In this document: piece after piece, positions 18,406 through 26,796 of the stretch
How positions within the stretch are numbered: the stretch's first letter is position 1
How the letters are laid out: the number at the start of each line of letters is the position of its first letter
Source: Streptomyces sp. NBC_00193
GTDB taxonomy: Bacteria; Actinomycetota; Actinomycetes; Streptomycetales; Streptomycetaceae
DNA: 64,000 nucleotides
Direction of reading: 5' to 3'
Assembly (NCBI RefSeq): GCF_026342735.1
Contig: NZ_JAPEMM010000001.1
Coordinates: 3,348,001-3,412,000 of the forward strand
Position numbers and translations under genes: made by a program
The notes under the pieces: generated by a model
Told to the model about the DNA's origin: nothing
What the model saw: only the letters and a program-made list of their open reading frames with translations
Database searches by the model: none

Positions 18406-19194
18406 ATGATCCTCTGGTTGCTCAATCACCTCAGCACATTCGTCCTCGGCGTCCTGCTCGTCGGCGGCTTCGTCGCCCTCGCCATCGGCGGCAGCCTGGC
18501 CGCCCGCCGCCGCTTCCCGCACCTCGCGGACGGCGACCACAACGAGATGGTCGGGGTGGCCCTCGGGATGTTCGGGGCGATCTACGGCATCATCCTCGCC
18601 TTCGTCGTGGTCACCCTGTGGACGCAACTGGAGAACACCCAGACCATCGTCGCGACCGAGGCCACCGACCTGGCGCTGGTCGTCCGCAGCGCCGAGGTCT
18701 TCCCGCCGGCCGAACGCGCCCGCGTGGACCGGGCGGTGGGGGAGTACGTCCACGCCGTCGTCGAGATCCAGTGGCCCCTCATGCGCGAGGGCCGGCCCAG
18801 CTACGAGGCCACCGCCGACCAGACGCACGCCCTGTACACCGCCCTCCAGGCCTACGAGCCCTCCGGCCCCCGGAGCGAGACCTTCTACGGGGAGGCCGTC
18901 GGCCGCCTCAACGACGTGGCCGCGCAGCGCCGGGCACGCGTGACGATGGCCGAGGCGGCGCTGCCGCCGCTGCTCCAAGTGCTGGTGTACGGCGGTGCGC
19001 TGGTGATCCTCCCGCTCACCTTCCTCTTCGGGCTGCGGAGCCTGAAGATGCAGCTGCTGTTCGTCTCGGCGGTGGCCGGGCTGATCGGCTTCAGCCTGCT
19101 GCTCGTGATGGCCCTCGACCGGCCCTTCGCCGGGGAACTGAGCGTCAGCCCCGCGCCGTTCAAGGACGCGGCGCTGGCGCAGTTCTGGCCGTAG
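18406..19194 (+). CDS. DUF4239 (bestrophin-like) membrane protein
   Basis: A 262-residue protein with membrane segments at about 7-30 and 50-70, a soluble helical domain of about 110 residues (TIVATEATDLALVVRSAEVFP), and two further segments near the C-terminus (about 185-205 and 215-238). This two-plus-two arrangement with HNEMVGVALGMFGAIYGIILAF is typical of DUF4239, related to bestrophin-like proteins. The ATG at 18406 is preferred over an earlier in-frame start because the extra 23 residues are low complexity. Function is unknown. Confidence 0.85.
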   Translation: MILWLLNHLSTFVLGVLLVGGFVALAIGGSLAARRRFPHLADGDHNEMVGVALGMFGAIYGIILAFVVVTLWTQLENTQTIVATEATDLALVVRSAEVFPPAERARVDRAVGEYVHAVVEIQWPLMREGRPSYEATADQTHALYTALQAYEPSGPRSETFYGEAVGRLNDVAAQRRARVTMAEAALPPLLQVLVYGGALVILPLTFLFGLRSLKMQLLFVSAVAGLIGFSLLLVMALDRPFAGELSVSPAPFKDAALAQFWP

Positions 19195-19227
19195 GGGCGG
19201 ATGCGTGCGGCCCCGCCGCCGTCGCGC

Positions 19228-19626
19228 TCAGCCCCAGGTGCGGGAGGACAGGACGAGCTGGTAGCCGTCGGGGTCGGTGACGGTGACCCCGTAGGTGTCC
19301 CAGTACGGGTTGTGGGCGGGCGTACGGGTCCCGCCGTGCTCCACGAGCCGGGCCACGAGGGCCTCGTCGGGGGCCTCGCCGAGGTAGATGACGAAGAGGT
19401 CCTCGGGGGTGGGGGAGGGGGCCACCGGGTTCTCCGGGTCGCGGGTCAGCTCGAAGTGCCAGCCGCCCCCGAGGGGCCCGACCATCAGCAGGTCGTGGTG
19501 GCCGGGGACCTGCTCGGTGGTGCGCCACTGGACGTCCAGCCCGAGCCCTCCCACGTAGAACCGCTCGGCGGCGGCCAGGTCGAGCGAGGGACGGGCGATC
19601 CGGATGTGCGCGCGTGAGTCGATCAT
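19228..19626 (-). CDS. VOC-family protein
   Basis: A 132-residue protein with two beta-alpha-beta-beta-beta modules of the vicinal-oxygen-chelate fold. The first is RIARPSLDLAAAERFYVGGLGLDV, and the second ends VTDPDGYQLVLSSR. Family members include glyoxalases, dioxygenases and bleomycin-type resistance proteins. Metal ligands cannot be assigned with confidence. It converges on the DUF4239 gene and is followed on the same strand by nothing nearer than 33 bases. Confidence 0.85.
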   Translation of the reverse strand: MIDSRAHIRIARPSLDLAAAERFYVGGLGLDVQWRTTEQVPGHHDLLMVGPLGGGWHFELTRDPENPVAPSPTPEDLFVIYLGEAPDEALVARLVEHGGTRTPAHNPYWDTYGVTVTDPDGYQLVLSSRTWG

Positions 19627-19647
19627 GAAGGAGAGGGTACGGGCGCC

Positions 19648-20703
19648 TCAGGTGAGGGGGCCGAGGTCGACGAGGTCCAGCCGGTCGGGATCGGTGAGCA
19701 CGTCGATGGCGGTGATCCGGCCGCCGGTGACCGTGAAGGCCATCACCGACATCAGCCGGTCCTCGACCACGCACAGCACGCCCGCGGCCCCGTTGACGAG
19801 CACGGGGCGGACGAACGGCGCGAGGGCGCTGTAGAGGGCCGCCTGGGACCCCACGATCCGGGCGCCGGTCAGGACCACCGACTGGCCGGCACGCGCCACG
19901 CCGCCGTCGGAACGCAGGACGACGTCCGGGTGGAGTAGGGAGAGCAGCGCCTCGAAGTCCCCGTCGCGGGTGGCAGCGAAGAACGCGCTGACCGCCTCGC
20001 GCTGCCGGGCCAGGTCCGGGTCCGGCGCGGGAGCCTGGCCCTGGACGCGGCGCCGCGCACGGCTGGCGAGCTGCCGGGTGGCCGCCGGCGTCTTGTCGAT
20101 CACCAGGGCGATCTCGTCGAAGGGCACGGAGAACATGTCGTGCAGCACGAACGCCAGCCGCTCCGCCGGAGCGAGGGATTCGAGCACCACGAGCAGCGCC
20201 AGCCCGACGGAATCGGCGAGCAGCACCTCCTGCTCGGGGTCGACCACGCCGCCCTCCCGGGCGAGGACGGGGTCGGGCATCCGCGGAGCAGGGCCGACCC
20301 CGTCCAGCCGGTCGTCGAGGGAGTCCTCCCGGCGGGTCGCGCGGGCGCGCAGCCCGTTCAGGCAGAGCCGGGCCACGACCGTCGTCAGCCAGCCGCCCAG
20401 GTTCTCCACGTCGGCGACGTCGGTGCGGCTCAACCGCAGCCAGGCCTCCTGGACCGCGTCCTCGGCCTCACCGATCGACCCGAGCATCCGGTAGGCGACG
20501 GCCCGGAGGTGGGAGCGGTGCTCCTCGAAGCGGAGGGCGAGGAGGCGCTGCGCGTCCGGGTCGGCGTGCGCGTCGGCGTGCCAGTCGCCGGTCGCGTTCG
20601 TCTCCACGTCCACGTCCACGTCCACGTCCGCGCTCACGTCCACGTCCGCGCTCACGTCAGCGCTCACGCTCACGTCCGCGTTTCCGTCCCCGCCCACGCC
20701 CAT
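19648..20703 (-). CDS. ECF sigma factor with SnoaL-like C-terminus (SigJ type)
   Basis: A 351-residue protein. Region 2 (FEEHRSHLRAVAYRMLGSIGEAEDAVQEAWLRL, read in parts) lies at about 60-110. Region 4 lies at about 165-225 (ERLAFVLHDMFSVPFDEIALVI). A SnoaL-like domain follows from about 235 (FFAATRDGDFEALLSLLHPDVV), the SigJ/ECF41-type architecture in which the C-terminal domain modulates activity. No anti-sigma gene is adjacent. The first 47 residues are an Asp-Val repeat made by tandem DNA repeats; translation may actually start at an internal GTG such as 20607. Confidence 0.88.
   Translation of the reverse strand: MGVGGDGNADVSVSADVSADVDVSADVDVDVDVETNATGDWHADAHADPDAQRLLALRFEEHRSHLRAVAYRMLGSIGEAEDAVQEAWLRLSRTDVADVENLGGWLTTVVARLCLNGLRARATRREDSLDDRLDGVGPAPRMPDPVLAREGGVVDPEQEVLLADSVGLALLVVLESLAPAERLAFVLHDMFSVPFDEIALVIDKTPAATRQLASRARRRVQGQAPAPDPDLARQREAVSAFFAATRDGDFEALLSLLHPDVVLRSDGGVARAGQSVVLTGARIVGSQAALYSALAPFVRPVLVNGAAGVLCVVEDRLMSVMAFTVTGGRITAIDVLTDPDRLDLVDLGPLT
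20600..20690. repeat. hexanucleotide repeat in sigma-factor 5' end
   Basis: Tandem CACGTC and variants GCGCTCACGTC fill about 90 bases and encode Asp-Val/Ser-Ala-Asp-Val repeats at the N-terminus of the sigma factor. All variants keep the frame in units of 6 or multiples of 3. Confidence 0.85.
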
Positions 20704-20771
20704 ACCCCCGTACTGAGTCCCCGACCGGTCGTCGTCGGCTCAGTAGATCATCCGGCCCCGCCGAAACTCCG

Positions 20772-21350
20772 TTACTTCCAGGGGTCCTTGGTCGGCATGC
20801 AGCCCAGCGCGCGGAGCTGGTCGTCGGTCTCCCGGAGTCCCTGGATCCCCTCGCCGATCTCCTCCCAGCCGATGGCCGCCGCCTCGGCGGCCTTCTCCTG
20901 GTCCGCCGGCGACGTGCCGAGGCCCGACGCGTTCAGCACCGTTGCCATGCCGGAGGCGAGGCGCTCGCGGGCCTTGGTCCAGGTGTCCTGGGTCTTCTGC
21001 TCGGGGATGTAGGCGACGGTGTACCCCCGGGCCTCCTCCAGCCGGGCGGACAGGGGCCCCAGATCGATGATGATCTTGCCGGCGTCGTGCTGGGACCGGA
21101 CGCTCCGCGCCGCGAAGATCAGCTCGTGGAGCAGCGTCTCGCCGCCGGTGCCGTACCACTGGATCACCCCCGGGCCGGGGTTCACGGGCCCCGTGGCGCT
21201 GGGGGTCGGGGCGGTGAAGGTCGGCGCGGGCTTGAAGCTCACGTTCGTCTTCGGCGGGGTGATCTCGGGCTCCCCCGCACATCCGGTGAGCAGGGCGGCG
21301 CCGACGGCGCCGACGGTGACCAGCGACACGAGCGGTAAGTGGACGCGCAT
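20772..21350 (-). CDS. lipoprotein of unknown function
   Basis: A 192-residue lipoprotein. The signal VSLVTVGAVGAALLTGC ends in lipobox LTGC, followed by a Pro/Thr-rich linker and a helical mature domain containing LHELIFAARSVRSQHDAGK and a late Cys (LRALGCMPTKDPWK). No family is recognised. It is probably displayed on the outer face of the cytoplasmic membrane. It lies downstream of the LysE-family exporter on the same strand, 36 bases away, so they may be co-transcribed. Confidence 0.75.
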   Translation of the reverse strand: MRVHLPLVSLVTVGAVGAALLTGCAGEPEITPPKTNVSFKPAPTFTAPTPSATGPVNPGPGVIQWYGTGGETLLHELIFAARSVRSQHDAGKIIIDLGPLSARLEEARGYTVAYIPEQKTQDTWTKARERLASGMATVLNASGLGTSPADQEKAAEAAAIGWEEIGEGIQGLRETDDQLRALGCMPTKDPWK

Positions 21351-21386
21351 GCTTCCCCCTGGGAAGGTTTCGGGTCGGGCTCCGGA

Positions 21387-22034
21387 TCAGTCCTTGCGCC
21401 CGGTCACGGCGACGGTCACACCCAGACCGATCATCGCGAGTCCGCCGGCCCCGCCGACGGCGGAGAGCCGCTGCGGCGACCGCGAGAACCAGCTCCGGGC
21501 GGTTGCGGCAACCATGCCCCAGGCACTGTCGCAGAATACGGCGATGAGGTTGAACACGAGGCCGAGCGTGAGCATTTGGGCCGTCACGTGCCCTTGGTCG
21601 CGGTCCACGAACTGCGGCAGGACGGCCGCGAAGAACACGATCGTCTTCGGGTTGGCCACCCCGACGGCGAACCCTTCCCACAGCGACCGCCAGTTCCCGT
21701 ACGCGGCTGCGCCCGCCCCGAACTCCGCACGCAGCGCATGCCGCTGCCGGAAGGCCTTGATCCCCAGGTAGACGAGGTACGCGGCCCCCGCGAGCTTGAG
21801 CGCCGTGAACACGAGCACGGACCGCTCCACGACGGACCCCACCCCGAAGGCCACGGCGACGACGAGGACGTACGCCCCGAGCGTGTTCCCGGCCACCGTG
21901 ATCAGTGCGGCCCGCCACCCCTGGGACAGCGCCCGACCGATGACGAAGAGCACGCTCGGCCCGGGGATGAGGATCAAGAGCAACGACATGGCGCCGAACG
22001 CCAGCAGCCGGTCAGTGGACACCATGTACGTCAT
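21387..22034 (-). CDS. LysE/RhtB-family translocator
   Basis: A 215-residue protein with about six membrane segments. The N-terminal motif LLILIPGPSVLFVIGRAL is the signature of the LysE/RhtB family of amino acid and metabolite exporters, and GVANPKTIVFFAAVLPQF is its second conserved block. A second in-frame ATG at 22025 has GGAA at better spacing, so the true start may be 3 codons later. Substrate is unknown. Confidence 0.9.
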   Translation of the reverse strand: MTYMVSTDRLLAFGAMSLLLILIPGPSVLFVIGRALSQGWRAALITVAGNTLGAYVLVVAVAFGVGSVVERSVLVFTALKLAGAAYLVYLGIKAFRQRHALRAEFGAGAAAYGNWRSLWEGFAVGVANPKTIVFFAAVLPQFVDRDQGHVTAQMLTLGLVFNLIAVFCDSAWGMVAATARSWFSRSPQRLSAVGGAGGLAMIGLGVTVAVTGRKD

Positions 22035-22164
22035 CGTTCCGGACGGGTGGGGGGAGGGGAAGGGATTTTAGGACGGCCGGGAGGGCGGGCCGGGGCGCGG
22101 GCGGGCAGGGCGCTCCGCCAACAAACGAGTTGCCGCCGACCGGACGGTCGGATAGGAAGCTTGC

Positions 22165-22707
22165 ATGCTAAAAGGCAATACGGTGGGGCTCAGGGCCCGG
22201 CACCAGGACGACATCCCCCTCCTGCATGCAGGTCTTCACGACGACGTGGTCACCGCTTCACGGGCCACCGCGAACCCGTGGCGGCCGCTCACGGCCGGCT
22301 CGGAGGCCCTGCCGTTCCAGGTGGACGACAAGGAGCAGGGCCACGTGCCGTTCTCCGTGGTGGACCTGGAGAGCGGAGCGCTGGTCGGCACCGCGACGCT
22401 GTGGGGCATCGACAACCACAGCCGCTGCGCGCACGTCGGCCTCGGGCTGTTGCCGTCCGCGCGCGGCAAGGGCTACAGCACCGACGTGGTCGCGGTCCTG
22501 TGCCACTACGGCTTCGTCGTACGCGGCCTGCACCGGCTGCAGATCGAGACGCTGGCGGACAACATCCCGATGATCCGCGCCTCCGAGCGCAACGGCTTCG
22601 TCCGCGAGGGCGTGCTGCGCTCCTCGGCCTGGGTGATGGGCGAGTTCCTGGACGAGGTCCTGTACGGCCTCCTGGTCCGGGACTGGAAGCCGGCCGTCAC
22701 CGTCTGA
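22165..22707 (+). CDS. GNAT-family N-acetyltransferase
   Basis: A 180-residue acetyltransferase of the RimJ/RimL-like type. It starts GNTVGLRARHQDDIPLL and carries the acetyl-CoA P-loop region LGLLPSARGKGYSTDVVAVL (about 94-113) and the N/I/ASERNGFVREGVLR block that contacts the cofactor. Substrate is not predictable. Its 3' end overlaps the convergent Spo0M gene by 11 bases. Confidence 0.92.
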   Translation: MLKGNTVGLRARHQDDIPLLHAGLHDDVVTASRATANPWRPLTAGSEALPFQVDDKEQGHVPFSVVDLESGALVGTATLWGIDNHSRCAHVGLGLLPSARGKGYSTDVVAVLCHYGFVVRGLHRLQIETLADNIPMIRASERNGFVREGVLRSSAWVMGEFLDEVLYGLLVRDWKPAVTV

Positions 22708-23536
22708 GGCGGTCCAGGCCGGGCAGGTCGGCCAGGGCCTCGCGGATGCGGCTGCCGAGGTCGGCTTCGCCCAGCTCGTGATGGGCGACGGGGAAGGACA
22801 GTGCGGGCGGCTTCTCGTTCCAGCCGATCCTGTCCCGGTCCCCGCGGCGGACGAAGACCAGTGCGCCGACCTGGCTGTTGAGGACGGTGGCCTCGATCTG
22901 TGCGAGGTCGTCGGCCTTCCGCCCGGAGTCCTCCAGGTAGTACGTCTGCAGGTAGGGGCGGCGCTGCTCGACGTACGGGACGGAGTCGCCGATCAGCTCC
23001 GCCTCCACGCGGTGGTACCCCTCGGCGAAGAAGGCGTCCATCACCGCCTCGTGCAGCGGCGGCGCCGCCACGTGCAGGAAGTCGATGTCCCGCACCACGT
23101 CGGCTCCGCCGGATTCGACCGTGGTCACCACCGAGAGGTCGACGCCCGTGGACCGGCCGCCGAGTTCGGTGATCGGGCACTCCCAGGGCAGCCGCCCGCC
23201 GAACCCGATCCGGTGCTCCGCGCCGGGTGCGACCTCGGCCGAAGTCTCGTAGCCGACGGGCGAGAGCCGGGCCACCTCGTCCTCGCGGGAAATGCCCTGC
23301 CAGGTCATGTACTTGGCCATGACCCGCACGTCGAACCGGTCGACCTTCAGCCCCGTACCACCGCCGCGGAAGGCCACCTCGCCCCTCAGCCACTGACCGG
23401 GCTGCGCGTCGACCGTGGTGATCACGGCGTCGATCTCGGGCGGTTCGACGTCACCGGCACCGGCACCGTCACCGGCACTCTCGCCGCCGCCGCCACCGCC
23501 GGCGCGCCCGAAGCCGAAGAGCCTGCGCAGACCCAC
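22697..23536 (-). CDS. Spo0M (SpoOM) family protein A
   Basis: A 279-residue arrestin-like protein. A Gly-rich N-terminal linker (about 12-30) is followed by the two-domain Spo0M fold: EIDAVITTVDAQPGQWLRGEVAFRG, then RLPWECPITELGGRSTGVDLS and the RDIDFLHVAAPP block. Bacillus Spo0M is a sporulation-control protein; in Streptomyces the role is less clear. The GTG start has GGGGGAGGAACAG upstream. It is divergent from a second Spo0M gene 99 bases away; the two proteins are only moderately similar. Confidence 0.88.
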   Translation of the reverse strand: MGLRRLFGFGRAGGGGGGESAGDGAGAGDVEPPEIDAVITTVDAQPGQWLRGEVAFRGGGTGLKVDRFDVRVMAKYMTWQGISREDEVARLSPVGYETSAEVAPGAEHRIGFGGRLPWECPITELGGRSTGVDLSVVTTVESGGADVVRDIDFLHVAAPPLHEAVMDAFFAEGYHRVEAELIGDSVPYVEQRRPYLQTYYLEDSGRKADDLAQIEATVLNSQVGALVFVRRGDRDRIGWNEKPPALSFPVAHHELGEADLGSRIREALADLPGLDRLRR

Positions 23537-23635
23537 CTGTTCCTCCCCCGGGAAAGTCAGGCAAAGCCTAACCCCGGGCGGCGGTTCGGCCTCCGGCTAG
23601 GCTCGTGCCACGTGGCGTGGGGGAGGGGGCCGGCG

Positions 23636-24469
23636 GTGGCGTTCCGCAAACTGTTCAGGGCGGTTCGGGACGAGGGTGACGAGGGCGCGGAGGCCGCCCC
23701 GCCGCCCGAGATCGACACCCGGATCAGCACCCTCGCCCTCCGGCCCGGCACGGAGGTCAGCGGCAGGCTGGTGATCCGCGCCGGCGGAGCCGACCTGCGG
23801 ATCACCGACATCTTCCTCCAGCCGGTCGCCACGATGTACCGGTCGGACGGCGAGGTCATCACCGACCACCTGACGTACTTCCACGCAGGGGTGTCCCGCT
23901 TCGACGTGCCGGCCGGCACCGAGCGGCAGGTGCCGGTCACCGGCCGGCTGCCCTGGAGCGTCCCGTTCACCGACTTCGCCGGCCGGGCCCTCGGCATCGA
24001 CCTCTCGCTGCGGACCCGGATCGTCCTGGGCGACGACGCGGAGACCGTGCTCACCGATACCGACTTCCTGCACGTCGACCCGCTGCCCGCCGTCCGCGCC
24101 GTGCTCGACGCCTTCGGTGAACTCGGCTACCTGGAGCGGTACTCCCACCTGGTCAAGGACCAGATCAAGGGCTCCGAGCAGATCGCGGAGGAGTTCCAGC
24201 CCGTCTTCCTCACCGACCCCAGCGGCGGCCGGACGGACTTCCCGGAGCTCGAACTCGCCTTCGACACCAACCCGGTGGGCACCATCTGCCACCTCCGCCT
24301 GCCCGCGCCGGACGTCTTCACCTGGGACGCCAAGCCCGGCACGGTCTGGTTCCCGGCAGCCCACCACGAGGTCCCGTACGCCGACCTCACCGCCCGTGCG
24401 GCCCGGGCCCTGGAGGACCTCGCGGAGTTCTACCGCCGCCGGCCGAAGAAGGCCCGCGCCCGGAGGTAG
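23636..24469 (+). CDS. Spo0M (SpoOM) family protein B
   Basis: A 277-residue paralogue of the neighbouring Spo0M protein, sharing the order EIDTRISTLALRPGTEVSGR, GRLPWSVPFTDFAGRALGIDL, TDTDFLHVDPLP and the C-terminal AAHHE block. It lacks the Gly-rich linker and ends in a basic tail (RRRPKKARARR). The GTG at 23636 is chosen because GGGAGGGGG precedes it and the protein there begins like its paralogue (VAFRKLF versus MGLRRLF). The shared divergent promoter suggests joint control. Confidence 0.87.
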   Translation: MAFRKLFRAVRDEGDEGAEAAPPPEIDTRISTLALRPGTEVSGRLVIRAGGADLRITDIFLQPVATMYRSDGEVITDHLTYFHAGVSRFDVPAGTERQVPVTGRLPWSVPFTDFAGRALGIDLSLRTRIVLGDDAETVLTDTDFLHVDPLPAVRAVLDAFGELGYLERYSHLVKDQIKGSEQIAEEFQPVFLTDPSGGRTDFPELELAFDTNPVGTICHLRLPAPDVFTWDAKPGTVWFPAAHHEVPYADLTARAARALEDLAEFYRRRPKKARARR

Positions 24470-24480
24470 GCCGCCGCCGC

Positions 24481-25080
24481 TCAGTGACGGTAGGCGGCTG
24501 CCGCGATCCCGATGAAGGATCGGATCAACGGGTTGCCGTCGCCCTCGTTGCACACCGCCACCACGCGGCTCGGCGCCATGTCGACCAGCGGCACCACGGC
24601 CAACTCCGCGGGCAGATCGTGTCCGAGGGGGGCCAGGCCGACCGTGCCGTTCCACAGCACGGCGTGCAGGCATTCCTGGACGGCGCGCACCACCGGGCCC
24701 TCACGCGGCGTGCCGCCGTGCCAGTACGACTGCCAGACGGGGTCGGTGCCTTGAGGGAACCGGAACCATCGGCGGTCGCTCAGATCGGCCAGCCGCAGCC
24801 GCTCGCGGCGGGCCAGCGGATCGTCGGCGCGCAGGACCACACCGACCGGATCGGTTCGCAGCGTACGCACCGTCAGGGCGGTCTCGTCGAAGGGCGCCCG
24901 GGTCAGGGCGACGTCGACCAGTCCGGTGCGCAGCCCGCACGTCGGGTCGGTCAGATCGGTCTCGCGGATGCGGATGTCGATGCCGGGGTGGGCTCGGCGG
25001 TAGGCGGCGGCCAGCCGGGACACTCCCGGGTCGGTGCCGTCGCCCAGGATGCCGACGGTGAGGGTCGCGCCGCGGGCACG
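24481..25080 (-). pseudogene. LysR-type regulator remnant (effector domain only)
   Basis: From the stop at 24481 the frame encodes about 200 residues of a LysR effector-binding domain: ATLTVGILGDGTDPGVSRLA, AAYRRAHPGIDIRI, VDVALTRAP and VGLAPLGHDLPAELAV. The usual N-terminal winged helix-turn-helix of about 85 residues is absent. LysR-like sequence stops at 25080, exactly where DoxX-like sequence begins on the other strand. The open frame continuing to 25290 is antisense to DoxX and not LysR-like. It cannot bind DNA as a normal LysR protein. Confidence 0.8.
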
Positions 25081-25377
25081 CTGAAGCTGATCCGAACCCC
25101 TGATCAGCTCCGTCCCATGATGTCCTGGGTCGACCGCGTGCCCCTGCCCGCCCTCAGGGCCCTCGGCACGGTCGAGGTGCTCGGCGCGACCGGCCTGATC
25201 CTGCCGCCGCTGACGGGCATCGCGCTCCCGCTGGCACCGGCAGCGGCCGGCGGCTTCGTACTCCTCCAGGCAGGGGCGATGGCCGTCCACCTGACGGGCG
25301 AAGACCGCCGGATCGCCCTCAACGTCGGTCTCGTCACCACCGCGGCCGCGACCCTCTGGCTGACCACCGGGCTGTGA
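25081..25377 (+). pseudogene. DoxX-family membrane protein remnant
   Basis: Homology starts at 25081 with LKLIRTPDQLRPMMSWVDR, continuing LRALGTVEVLGATGLILPP and three hydrophobic segments to the stop. DoxX-like proteins normally begin with an additional helix of about 25-30 residues before the LMKL block; it is missing. An ATG at 25117 could in theory give an 86-residue product, but the first membrane helix would be lost. The 5' end abuts the LysR remnant, so a single deletion probably removed both 5' ends and their shared promoter. Confidence 0.75.
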
Positions 25378-25410
25378 GCGGCCACGGTCCGCGTCCGGCC
25401 GTCAGGAGCG

Positions 25411-26034
25411 TCAGCCGGCCTTCTTGATCAGTTCGACCTGCAGCGTGGACATGCGGTTCCTGTTCTCGGTGTTGTAGATGCTCGCCTGGACGTACGCCAC
25501 GACATTGCCGACGCGCATGACGGTACGGGTGCTGGACCTGCCGTTGGTGAACGACTGGGTCTCGTCGGCACCGGTGGTGAACTGAGTCGGCTCGGGCGCG
25601 GGGTCACCGCTCCCCGTCTTGGCTGCCATGCCCTTCATCGCGGCCGTCGCGGCCTGCTTCGAATCGAAGGAGAAGAGGGTGAACTCGACGTCGTCGTCAT
25701 CGGAATTCCCCCTCACGGCAGCCTCCTTGTGGCCCGCGGCCACCAAGCCGTCGCACGAAGTGCCGGTCTCCTTGGCGCATTGCCGGCGCGCCATTTCTCC
25801 CTCGAACGCCGCCAGGTCGTCGCCGACCCAGACGGCGCCCAGCTCCTCGTTGGTCGGCAGCGCCGCCCGGACCTGCTCCACGGACAGGGGGCCGGACTTC
25901 TTGCCCTTCCCGTCGCCGCTTCCGATCCCGACGACACCCACGGCCGAATCCGCGGCGTCCCCGTCACCCCCGCAGCCGGTCAGCGCCGCCACCAGCGCCA
26001 CTGCACACACGGTCCCCCGCACGGCGAACTTCAC
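25411..26034 (-). CDS. lipoprotein of unknown function
   Basis: A 207-residue lipoprotein. The GTG at 26034 has GGGGAG 6 bases upstream; the signal FAVRGTVCAVALVAALTGC ends in lipobox LTGC. The mature part has a Gly/Asp/Lys linker then a domain with LSVEQVRAALPTNEELG, two Cys (QCAKETGTSCDG) and VGNVVAYVQASIYN near the end, resembling PknH-like or other actinobacterial extracytoplasmic sensor domains in general layout only. No firm family assignment. Confidence 0.75.
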   Translation of the reverse strand: MKFAVRGTVCAVALVAALTGCGGDGDAADSAVGVVGIGSGDGKGKKSGPLSVEQVRAALPTNEELGAVWVGDDLAAFEGEMARRQCAKETGTSCDGLVAAGHKEAAVRGNSDDDDVEFTLFSFDSKQAATAAMKGMAAKTGSGDPAPEPTQFTTGADETQSFTNGRSSTRTVMRVGNVVAYVQASIYNTENRNRMSTLQVELIKKAG

Positions 26035-26078
26035 TCTGAACTCCCCATCATGCTCCGCACTTTGAAGATCCAACTTAA

Positions 26079-26111
26079 CCACCCGGCGCCTGCTCGGCCT
26101 GCGTCGGGTGG
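26079..26111 (-). terminator. hairpin downstream of toxin gene
   Basis: CCACCCGGCGC at 26079-26089 pairs with GCGTCGGGTGG at 26101-26111 with one mismatch and an 11-base loop. On the minus strand it lies 64 bases after the toxin stop and before the lipoprotein gene. Confidence 0.45.
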
Positions 26112-26174
26112 GGTTGGGTGCGGAGGGGGCTTTACGGAGTACCCGCAGCTCAGGGCCCGTTGACGCGGGTGCCG

Positions 26175-26468
26175 TCAGCGGCCCCTCGTGTGGTGGTGCT
26201 CGGAGGCGAGCACCCAGACGACGAGCCGGCCGTCCTCGATCGTGTAGACGGCCTGGTAGTCGCCGTTGCCGAGGTGGAGACGGAGGCAATGGCGTGAGGG
26301 GTGACCGTGCAGGGCCCTGGTGTCGAAGGCGGTCGTGTCCCCCGCCGTGAGGGCCTTCTGGAACTCGGTCAGCCGTTGCAGGATGCGCAGGGCGTCAGGG
26401 CGGGGGACTCCGAGCAGGTCACGCTGTGCGTGCCGGGTGAGGCGGGCGACGTAGGCGATCGATCCCAT
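26175..26468 (-). CDS. RelE/ParE-superfamily toxin
   Basis: A 97-residue basic protein. The pattern YVARLTRHAQRDLLGVPRPD, LQRLTEFQKAL, the strand CLRLHLGNGDYQAVYTIEDG and VVWVLASEHHHTRGR match the RelE/ParE fold, in which the terminal strands and basic residues cleave ribosome-bound mRNA or poison gyrase. It starts 3 bases after the antitoxin stop, the usual order for an antitoxin-first operon. Confidence 0.87.
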   Translation of the reverse strand: MGSIAYVARLTRHAQRDLLGVPRPDALRILQRLTEFQKALTAGDTTAFDTRALHGHPSRHCLRLHLGNGDYQAVYTIEDGRLVVWVLASEHHHTRGR

Positions 26469-26471
26469 CGG

Positions 26472-26753
26472 TCAGCACTCTTCGTGGCGCAGGACGGCGG
26501 CCATCTCGTCGAGCGTGGCGGCCCCTGCGGCCCCCGCACGCTCGGCTTCGTCGGCCAGTCTGTTCAGCCACGCGTCCTCGGCCTCGTCCGCGAGCCGGCG
26601 GAGCTGCCGGTACTCCTCGATGCCGATCACGACGGCTTCCTGCTTGCCGTCGCGCGTGATGATCGTGGGGACGCCTTCGCGGTGCGCGCGGTCCACGGCG
26701 CCCGCCAGGTGGCTGCCCACTTCGATCATGGACTCGATCACAGGCTCACTCAT
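26472..26753 (-). CDS. Phd/YefM-type antitoxin
   Basis: A 93-residue acidic protein. It begins MSEPVIESMIEVGSHLAGAV, followed by VPTIITRDGKQEAVVIGIEEYRQL, the Phd/YefM DNA-binding domain, and an acidic helical tail for toxin binding (DEAEDAWLNRLADEAERAG). The second ATG at 26753 is chosen because family members start there; the earlier one adds an atypical MHIRYIHC. Predicted to repress its own operon. Confidence 0.87.
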   Translation of the reverse strand: MSEPVIESMIEVGSHLAGAVDRAHREGVPTIITRDGKQEAVVIGIEEYRQLRRLADEAEDAWLNRLADEAERAGAAGAATLDEMAAVLRHEEC

Positions 26754-26758
26754 GCAGT

Positions 26759-26783
26759 GAATGTACCGAATGTGCATGAATGT
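26759..26783 (-). promoter_or_regulatory. three phased GAATGT repeats
   Basis: GAATGT occurs at 26759-26764, 26768-26773 and 26778-26783, spaced 9 and 10 bases, about one helical turn. They lie just upstream of the antitoxin ATG and are likely autoregulatory operator half-sites. Confidence 0.5.
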
Positions 26784-26796
26784 GCCTGTGTGGCTC

